The notes beneath the pieces were generated by a model. That model had not been told where the DNA came from. It saw only the letters and a program-made list of their open reading frames with translations, and made no database searches. Positions 1-4,764 of a DNA stretch of 8,902 nt are shown piece by piece; position 1 is the first letter of the stretch, and the number at the start of each line of letters is the position of its first letter. This DNA comes from Actinobacteria bacterium UBA3012. Its GTDB lineage: Bacteria; Actinomycetota; Actinomycetes; Nanopelagicales; Nanopelagicaceae. Both the position numbers and the translations under genes were made by a program. Location: assembly GCA_002346305.1 (NCBI GenBank), contig DDZI01000008.1, forward strand, positions 2,676 to 11,577, written 5' to 3'.

Positions 1-283
1 TGCTGGTATTAACTCAATCAAAAATGCTGCAAAGCCTGGTGCGATTGTTTTGGTGCACATGCCAACAATTAGTAACTGGCTGACAAAATGGGAATACTCA
101 AAACTTTATGATTCAGATCCCACCCACATTTATCGACCTTCTGGGAAAACAGTACGCAAATTATTTGAAGCGCATGGCTTTGAAACATTGCGAGATTCGT
201 ACTTGCCACACTTTCCAGCATTCCTAACCAAGATTTGGCCGATTCACCCGGCTTACTTAGCGGTATTTAAACGCAGTAATTAG
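1..283 (+). CDS. Class I SAM-dependent methyltransferase, C-terminal part (5' end outside window)
   Basis: The frame is open from base 2 and ends at TAG 281-283, giving 93 visible residues; the start lies to the left. The segment KPGAIVLVHMP looks like the strand-5 region of Rossmann-fold methyltransferases (LkPGGxlxxxxP), followed by DPTHIYRPSGKTVRKLFEAHGFE, which resembles the 'DPTH...l..ll...GFe' stretch common in the Methyltransf_11/23 group. The SAM-binding GxGxG motif would lie upstream and is not seen, so class assignment rests on the C-terminal part only. Substrate cannot be told. In-frame ATG codons inside the visible part are internal, because coding-like sequence continues upstream to the edge. 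The gene converges on livF with 2 bp between stop codons. Confidence 0.62.
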   Translation, partial: AGINSIKNAAKPGAIVLVHMPTISNWLTKWEYSKLYDSDPTHIYRPSGKTVRKLFEAHGFETLRDSYLPHFPAFLTKIWPIHPAYLAVFKRSN

Positions 284-285
284 AT

Positions 286-1035
286 TTAAGCGTTTGCTGC
301 GAGCGTTCCTAAGTACAACTCAATTACTTTCGGATCGTTAGCAAGTGATTTTCCGGTTCCCGTGTAAGCATTTCTACCTTGGTCCAAGACATATCCGCGA
401 TCAACAATTTGTAAACAACGACGGGCATTTTGTTCAACCATAATTACTGTAACTCCAGTGCGATTAATTTCGCGCACTCTTACAAATACTTCATCTTGCA
501 AAGCGGGCGATAGGCCCGCACTTGGTTCATCAAGGAGCAAAACTGAAGGATTCATCATTAACGCCCGCCCCATAGCAACCATTTGGCGTTCACCACCAGA
601 GAGGGAGCCGGCTCTTTGTTTGCGACGAACACCCAGGGTTGGGAAAAGGGAGGTTACAAAATCAAAACGTTCAATAAATTTGTCAGCGGCTTGGTAAGCG
701 CCCATTTGTAGGTTTTCTTCAATCGTGAGAGATGGGAAAACGTTATTTGTTTGTGGCACGAAACCGATTCCCTTATTAACTAACTCATCAGCGCGCTTAT
801 TTGTAATCTCTTCTCCACGTAATTTCACAAAACCATCTCTTACTTTGACCAGACCAAATAGCGCTTTTAGCAAGGTAGATTTTCCGGCGCCATTAGGGCC
901 GATGATTCCAACAAGCTCACCTTCATTTGCATAGAGATCACACCCGTTAAGAATGTTAATGCCAGGAAGATATCCAGCAATTATCCCACCGGCTTCAAGC
1001 AATAGATCATCACCTGCTAATTTTGTGGGTTCCAT
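286..1035 (-). CDS. livF: Branched-chain amino acid ABC transporter ATP-binding protein LivF
   Basis: One of two cytoplasmic ATPases that drive the LivHM permease. The protein is 249 aa, close to the usual 233-250. Motifs: Walker A GPNGAGKS at 46-53, Q-loop Gln 95 (GFVPQ), signature LSGGERQ at 145-151, Walker B VLLLDE at 165-170, then VEQN at 200-203. Gln in place of the switch His is typical of the LivF subfamily and separates it from LivG. I place the start at ATG 1033-1035, 4 nt after the livG stop, with GAGG (1044-1047) 8 nt upstream. The frame is open to an upstream ATG at 1149, but that would add 38 residues unlike any LivF and overlap livG by 110 nt. It is the last gene of the operon; stop TAA is at 286-288. 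Confidence 0.94.
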   Translation of the reverse strand: MEPTKLAGDDLLLEAGGIIAGYLPGINILNGCDLYANEGELVGIIGPNGAGKSTLLKALFGLVKVRDGFVKLRGEEITNKRADELVNKGIGFVPQTNNVFPSLTIEENLQMGAYQAADKFIERFDFVTSLFPTLGVRRKQRAGSLSGGERQMVAMGRALMMNPSVLLLDEPSAGLSPALQDEVFVRVREINRTGVTVIMVEQNARRCLQIVDRGYVLDQGRNAYTGTGKSLANDPKVIELYLGTLAANA

Positions 1036-1039
1036 TTGA

Positions 1040-1915
1040 TTAGCCTCGATCCTGTTCAAGAGTAGAATCATGATGTGCACCAAGGTAAGCGTCAATAACA
1101 GCCTTATCGCGCATGACGACATTTGGTGGACCTTCAGCAACAATTTCACCTTGAGCCATAACGATTACCCAATCGCTTATGTCACGCACCATATCCATGT
1201 CGTGCTCAACAAATAAAACTGTCATGCCTTCTTCTCTTAAATCCTTAATATGTCCAAGAAGTGATTGCTTAAGAGCTGGGTTCACACCTGCCATTGGTTC
1301 ATCAAGCATCACCAACTCTGGTTCAACCATCAAGGCTCTGGCCATTTCAAGAAGTTTGCGTTGACCACCAGAGAGAGCGGCTGCAAAATCATCACGTTTA
1401 TCTATTAATTTAAATCTTGTTAACAACTCTTCACTTCTTGCAGTTGCCGCCTTCTCCTGCGCATTCCAGAGAAATGGAAGTGCAGCCCGCAAAATAGATT
1501 CACCTTTTTGTTTTGTAGCGGCCAGTAGCATGTTGTCAATTACAGTTAAGCGGTAAAGAGCCTTTGTTAATTGAAAAGTCCGGACCATTCCCATGCGTGC
1601 CACTTTGTGTGGTGGAGTACCGGAAATTTTGATTCCATTGAAAGTCCATGAACCTTCATCCACTTGGTCAAAGCCGGTCAATAAATTAAAGAATGTAGTT
1701 TTTCCAGCACCATTAGGTCCAATGAGCGCAGTGATCGCACCCCTTTGGATTTCAAGATGGCCAACATTTACTGCAGTTAAACCGCCAAATTTTCGGAGAA
1801 CATTGTCAGCAACGATTATCGGGTCAGGTTTGCTTACTCCAGGGGTAGGTGTAATTCCAGCAAGAGCGGCTAAAGCAATATCGCGACGTGAATTACTTTG
1901 ACTAGGCGCGGGCAT
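1040..1915 (-). CDS. livG: Branched-chain amino acid ABC transporter ATP-binding protein LivG
   Basis: Second ATPase subunit of the importer. From the chosen ATG it is 291 aa. Motifs: Walker A GPNGAGKT at 66-73, the LivG-type Q-loop VRTFQL with Gln 115, signature LSGGQRK at 181-187, Walker B LVMLDE at 201-206 and switch His 238 (FVEHDMD). MAGVNP after Walker B is close to the AGLNP of LivG/BraF. The ABC fold starts near residue 33, so a Ser/Pro/Ala-rich extension of about 32 residues precedes it. The start ATG (1913-1915) lies 14 nt inside livM and has a strong AAAGGAG 10 nt upstream. A TTG at 1940-1942 would add 9 residues, but its AGGA sits only about 4 nt away. Stop TAA is at 1040-1042. 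Confidence 0.92.
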   Translation of the reverse strand: MPAPSQSNSRRDIALAALAGITPTPGVSKPDPIIVADNVLRKFGGLTAVNVGHLEIQRGAITALIGPNGAGKTTFFNLLTGFDQVDEGSWTFNGIKISGTPPHKVARMGMVRTFQLTKALYRLTVIDNMLLAATKQKGESILRAALPFLWNAQEKAATARSEELLTRFKLIDKRDDFAAALSGGQRKLLEMARALMVEPELVMLDEPMAGVNPALKQSLLGHIKDLREEGMTVLFVEHDMDMVRDISDWVIVMAQGEIVAEGPPNVVMRDKAVIDAYLGAHHDSTLEQDRG

Positions 1916-2897
1916 CAAGAGCCAACTCCTTTCGGTCACCAAAAATTCCTTGCGGTCTAAAGATCATCAACAGCATCAATCCCAGACCAACTAGCATGAA
2001 GCGGATCTGTCCTACTTGATTAACTCCAATGAGCCATTCAGGGATGTACCCAGCACCGACAGCCTCGCGCAACATCTGCTCTATAAAGACGAGTAGAAAC
2101 CAAAAGATAATTGAGCCGGCAATTGGCGCAAAGACTCGAGCCGCCCCTCCAAGAATTAAGACGGTGTAGGCAAAGAAGGTAAGTGCAGTTCCGTAATTAT
2201 CGGGTTGAACAGATTGACGAGAGAGGGCATAAACAAAACCTGCAAAGGAGCCAACAATCCCACCAATAATTAGAGATTGCATTTTGTATAGGTAAACATT
2301 TTTACCAAGAGATCGAACTGCTTCTTCATCTTCGCGGATAGCTTTCAGTACCCGTCCCCATGGAGAGCGAACCAGAAGCCACATCACAAAAAGGACTACG
2401 AAAACTAAAGCCCATCCGGTAACAACAACCCAGAGATCATTGCCGTTATAGCGCAGGAATGGAGTGTCTAATCCATCTTTAAAGGGATTTAGATCAAAAA
2501 AATCTTTCCCAAACTTTCCAGTAATTCCATCTGAACCACCGAGATATTTGTTAAAGGTAGCCGAGCGAGCAATCTGTCGAATAATCTCAGCAGCGGCAAT
2601 GGTGACAATTGCTAAGTAATCCGCACGCAATCTTAAAGTTGGCAAACCAAGAAGTAGAGCAAGGATTATTGAGTTAAATATTCCAGCTAATAGAGCAGCC
2701 CAAAGTGGAAAATTAAATGAAACCACAAGTGTAGCTACGCTATAAGCGCCGACAGCTAAAAACCCAGCCTGGCCAAAGTTAAGCAACCCTGTATATCCAA
2801 AATGCATATTTAAACCAATTGCCGCAAGTGCAAAAATTATTGTGTTAACACCAAGTGCAGCACTAAATGATTGCTGTGCGATAAATATAAAATCCAT
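1902..2897 (-). CDS. livM: Branched-chain amino acid ABC transporter permease LivM
   Basis: Inner-membrane permease that pairs with LivH to form the translocation path. It is 331 aa with about eight hydrophobic segments. Family signatures include GYTGLLNFGQAG (34-45), LRADYLAIVT (90-99) with EIIRQ just after, a GGSDGITG loop, and a C-terminal FRPQGIFG that likely sits near the membrane exit. No N-terminal extension is present, so length is normal. The start ATG shares its A with the livH TAA stop (TAATG, overlap at base 2897), and the sequence just upstream holds only a weak GGAAAG, so translational coupling to livH is likely. The 3' end overlaps livG by 14 nt. Specificity cannot be read from the permease alone; hydrophobic amino acids are the default for this family. 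Confidence 0.93.
   Translation of the reverse strand: MDFIFIAQQSFSAALGVNTIIFALAAIGLNMHFGYTGLLNFGQAGFLAVGAYSVATLVVSFNFPLWAALLAGIFNSIILALLLGLPTLRLRADYLAIVTIAAAEIIRQIARSATFNKYLGGSDGITGKFGKDFFDLNPFKDGLDTPFLRYNGNDLWVVVTGWALVFVVLFVMWLLVRSPWGRVLKAIREDEEAVRSLGKNVYLYKMQSLIIGGIVGSFAGFVYALSRQSVQPDNYGTALTFFAYTVLILGGAARVFAPIAGSIIFWFLLVFIEQMLREAVGAGYIPEWLIGVNQVGQIRFMLVGLGLMLLMIFRPQGIFGDRKELALDARA
1926..1932 (-). promoter_or_regulatory. Shine-Dalgarno AAAGGAG for livG
   Basis: AAAGGAG on the minus strand, 10 nt before ATG 1913-1915 and located inside the 3' end of livM. It is the strongest ribosome-binding site in the operon and decides the livG start in favour of this ATG over the TTG at 1942. Confidence 0.65.
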
Positions 2898-4186
2898 TAG
2901 CCAACCCGTTCTTTCCGGCCGAGGATGCCTTGTGGGCGTACTAATAAAATTATGATCAAAATGAACAAAGCACCAACGTATTTAAGTTCTGTTGGAATAA
3001 TTAAAGTCGAAAGCTGAATCAAAACACCGATGACCAAGGAACCAACTAATGCTCCATAGGCGGTTCCTAAACCACCAAGAGTTACAGCTGCAAAAATCAA
3101 TAACAACATATCTTGTCCCATTAAGAAACTAACGCCCTGATTTAGAGTGACCATAATTCCGGCAAAGGCTGCTAAGAACGCTCCCATAATCCAAACTGAT
3201 CTGATTACAGATTCCACTTCGATTCCGGATGCAGCTGCAAGTGCTGGATTATCTGCAACCGCACGACTGGCTTTACCCATTTTGCTGCGCAACAACCAAA
3301 GAGTGGCACCAAATAACAGAAGTAAGCCGACCGATGTACTCATAATTGCTTTAGGCGTAATGCTGACCAACCCAATTTCAATTCCTGCTTGTCCGGCAAA
3401 TTGCGGCAACTGCCTAGTGTCTCCACTAAATATAAATAAGAAAACGTATCGAATAAAAATTGCTAAACCGATTGAGACAACGAGCATTGCGATCAATCCG
3501 GTACCGCGTTTGCGCAAAGGTTTCCACAGCAAGCGATCTTGCAGGTAGCCACCTATAAAAGCAGAGACAGCAAGTGCAACAGGAACCGCGGCAAGAACTG
3601 GCAAGCCCACAATTGCGCTAAAAAAATAAGTAAGTAATCCTCCAAGAGTTAAAAGTTCACCATGTGCAAAATTTGTTAATCCGGTTGTGCCAAATACTAA
3701 ATTTAATCCAAGTGCAGCTAAAGCAATAATGATGCCAAGAATTAATCCGTCTGCGAGTAATTGCGCTGATTGATCAAGGATCGGAGTTCTTTCGACTCCT
3801 GGCCCAATCGGAAACAAAACAGTGAGAGTGCTACCCAACATGAATACATTTATTTTGCGAGTAGCTTTTGTTGCATCGGTTAATGCTTGGCCACTTGGAA
3901 GCGACGATTGATCAAGGGTTACGTCATAGATGCCAGTCGAGGTCACTTCGATTTGCCATTTACCCATAGCATCCGAGGTAATTTGAGTTGCGAGGCCATT
4001 TGGGCCAGTCAGATCAATCCGCACACCTGACAAGGGATTTGAAGTTGAATCTGTAATCTCTCCGACCAGGATTGAGGATGTGCCTGCCGCAAGTGCTGAC
4101 CCTGAAGTCGAAAAAGAAGTAATTAGGAAGAAGGTAGCCAATCCAAGTGCAATCTTCTGCACCAATTTAGCCTTTCCTATATTCAT
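2897..4186 (-). CDS. livH: Branched-chain amino acid ABC transporter permease LivH with exported N-terminal beta-sandwich domain
   Basis: First permease subunit. The C-terminal part, from about residue 140 to 429, is a standard LivH with FGTTGLTNFAHGEL (165-178), several membrane helices and a final VRPQGILG. Before it comes an unusual extension: a signal peptide (basic start, hydrophobic LGLATFFLITSF, likely cut near ALAA at 31-34), then about residues 38-117 with the pattern of a carboxypeptidase-regulatory-like / CnaB-like fold (VGEITDSTSNPLSGVRIDL, TSDAMGKWQIEV, GIYDVTL). Total 429 aa against about 290-310 for ordinary LivH. The extension should lie outside the membrane. Start: ATG 4186 has AAAGGA about 16 nt upstream, which is far; GTG at 4160-4162, residue 9, has AGGAAAGG about 8 nt upstream and would still give a full signal peptide (421 aa). 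One open frame runs throughout, with no frameshift. Confidence 0.9.
   Translation of the reverse strand: MNIGKAKLVQKIALGLATFFLITSFSTSGSALAAGTSSILVGEITDSTSNPLSGVRIDLTGPNGLATQITSDAMGKWQIEVTSTGIYDVTLDQSSLPSGQALTDATKATRKINVFMLGSTLTVLFPIGPGVERTPILDQSAQLLADGLILGIIIALAALGLNLVFGTTGLTNFAHGELLTLGGLLTYFFSAIVGLPVLAAVPVALAVSAFIGGYLQDRLLWKPLRKRGTGLIAMLVVSIGLAIFIRYVFLFIFSGDTRQLPQFAGQAGIEIGLVSITPKAIMSTSVGLLLLFGATLWLLRSKMGKASRAVADNPALAAASGIEVESVIRSVWIMGAFLAAFAGIMVTLNQGVSFLMGQDMLLLIFAAVTLGGLGTAYGALVGSLVIGVLIQLSTLIIPTELKYVGALFILIIILLVRPQGILGRKERVG
3836..4075 (-). other. Encoded carboxypeptidase-regulatory-like (prealbumin-type) domain fused to LivH
   Basis: This part of livH encodes residues 38-117. It follows the common repeat logic of these seven-stranded beta-sandwich modules: a G-x-x-x-D opening strand with S/N-P-L-S-G-V, a 'T.D..G.w.i' turn (TSDAMGKW), and G-x-Y-x-V (GIYDV). 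It sits between the signal peptide and the first permease helix, so it is expected to be outside the cell membrane. The assignment is by pattern only. The role is unknown; substrate handling, partner docking or wall contact are all possible. Confidence 0.6.
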
Positions 4187-4252
4187 TCTTGATGTGCTCG
4201 TTTCCTTTGAGTTTAAAGGTAGCGTACACAGAGAAGGCCAAAATAGAACTGC
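4187..4252 (-). other. 66-bp gap between thioesterase and livH
   Basis: This short stretch separates the thioesterase stop (TAG 4253-4255) from the livH start. It carries the distant AAAGGA (4203-4208) ahead of livH. I see no strong -35/-10 pair: TTGGCC and TAAACT occur in it but are about 20 bp apart. There is also no clear terminator hairpin. Whether livHMGF is co-transcribed with the thioesterase or has its own weak promoter cannot be settled from sequence. Confidence 0.35.
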
Positions 4253-4729
4253 CTAATTCTCTTTTTTGGAGTTCAGATTGTCAGGGCGCTCGGGTTTGGC
4301 ATCACTCAAAATCAAGCAGGTAATCCGGGCAGTACAGGTCCGCACCCCTTCTTCATCTGTGATCACTACTTCATAGCTAGCCAATGTCCGGCCCAAAGAT
4401 ATGGCGGTAGCCACCCCCGTCACAATTCCACTTTTGGCTGCCCGGTGATGGGTGGCACTTATTTCGATTCCAACAATGCGGCGATCAAGGCCGGCGTGCA
4501 GATGGGAGCCAATTGATCCCAAACTCTCGGCCAATACGACATTCGCTCCGCCATGTAAGAGCCCAAAAGGCTGGGTGTTCCCACTAACCGGCATGGTGCC
4601 GACCATTCTTTCTGGGGAGGCTTCAATGATCTCGATTCCCATTTTTTGGTCTAAAGCCCCGCGACCCCGTTCATTTAAGGCCGCCAAATTTTCATCGCTC
4701 AATTTATTCTCTTTGTTAAGTGCGCTCAT
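4253..4729 (-). CDS. PaaI/YdiI-type hotdog-fold acyl-CoA thioesterase
   Basis: A cytosolic hydrolase of acyl- or aryl-CoA thioesters, 158 aa. The segment QPFGLLHGGANVVLAESLGS (53-72) is nearly the same as in E. coli YdiI (MenI) and EntH. Gln 53, His 59 and Glu 68 keep the spacing of the YdiI catalytic set (Q48, H54, E63). VGIEISATHHRAAKSG and ARITCLIL fit the later hotdog strands. The charged tail after ILSDAKPERP looks disordered. The substrate is open: the closest named homologues act on DHNA-CoA (menaquinone synthesis) or aryl-carrier proteins, but no menaquinone gene is near. The start ATG 4727-4729 has AGGA (minus strand, 4737-4740) 7 nt upstream. It is divergent from polA with 35 bp between starts and points toward livH 66 bp away. 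Confidence 0.85.
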   Translation of the reverse strand: MSALNKENKLSDENLAALNERGRGALDQKMGIEIIEASPERMVGTMPVSGNTQPFGLLHGGANVVLAESLGSIGSHLHAGLDRRIVGIEISATHHRAAKSGIVTGVATAISLGRTLASYEVVITDEEGVRTCTARITCLILSDAKPERPDNLNSKKEN

Positions 4730-4758
4730 CTGCCAATCCTACGCGCTCAACCTAGGAT
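4730..4758 (+). promoter_or_regulatory. Candidate leaderless promoter for polA
   Basis: CTGCCA (4730-4735, 4 of 6 to TTGACA), a 17-bp spacer and TAGGAT (4753-4758, TANNNT type) put the predicted transcription start at or next to the A of the polA ATG (4765). That would make polA mRNA leaderless, which is common in Actinobacteria. The same bases also contain AGGA 7 nt before ATG, so the hexamer may be a Shine-Dalgarno with the real promoter elsewhere. Confidence 0.42.
4736..4758. repeat. Inverted repeat ATCCTA-N11-TAGGAT centred between divergent start codons
   Basis: Two 6-bp arms at 4736-4741 and 4753-4758 form a dyad centred on base 4747. Each arm is exactly 6 nt from a start codon: CAT at 4727-4729 for the thioesterase and ATG at 4765-4767 for polA. 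The arms may be paired -10 elements, paired AGGA ribosome-binding sites, or an operator half-site pair. The arm geometry is seen directly; the function is inferred. Confidence 0.55.
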
Positions 4759-4764
4759 CCAGAT

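Noticed and set aside
1036..1149. Upstream extension of livF to an ATG at 1149 (287 aa)
   Set aside because: The added 38 residues do not resemble LivF and overlap livG by 110 nt. ATG 1035 has a GAGG site at 8 nt and directly follows the livG stop.
3147..3548. 133-aa plus-strand open frame inside livH
   Set aside because: It is antisense to membrane helices of a well-supported permease. Such frames arise from hydrophobic codon use; no start signal or homology pattern is seen.
286..4186. Possibility that the operon is a urea (urtBCDE) transporter
   Set aside because: The extended N-terminus of LivH recalls UrtB, but the extension here is a short beta-sandwich type module, no urtA-like or urease genes are near, and LivG/LivF motifs are of the amino acid type. 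Without the binding protein this is not fully excluded.
4751..4760. Overlapping palindromes CCTAGG and GGATCC before polA
   Set aside because: Two 6-bp palindromes overlapping by chance are expected at this scale; the wider ATCCTA/TAGGAT dyad explains the useful symmetry.
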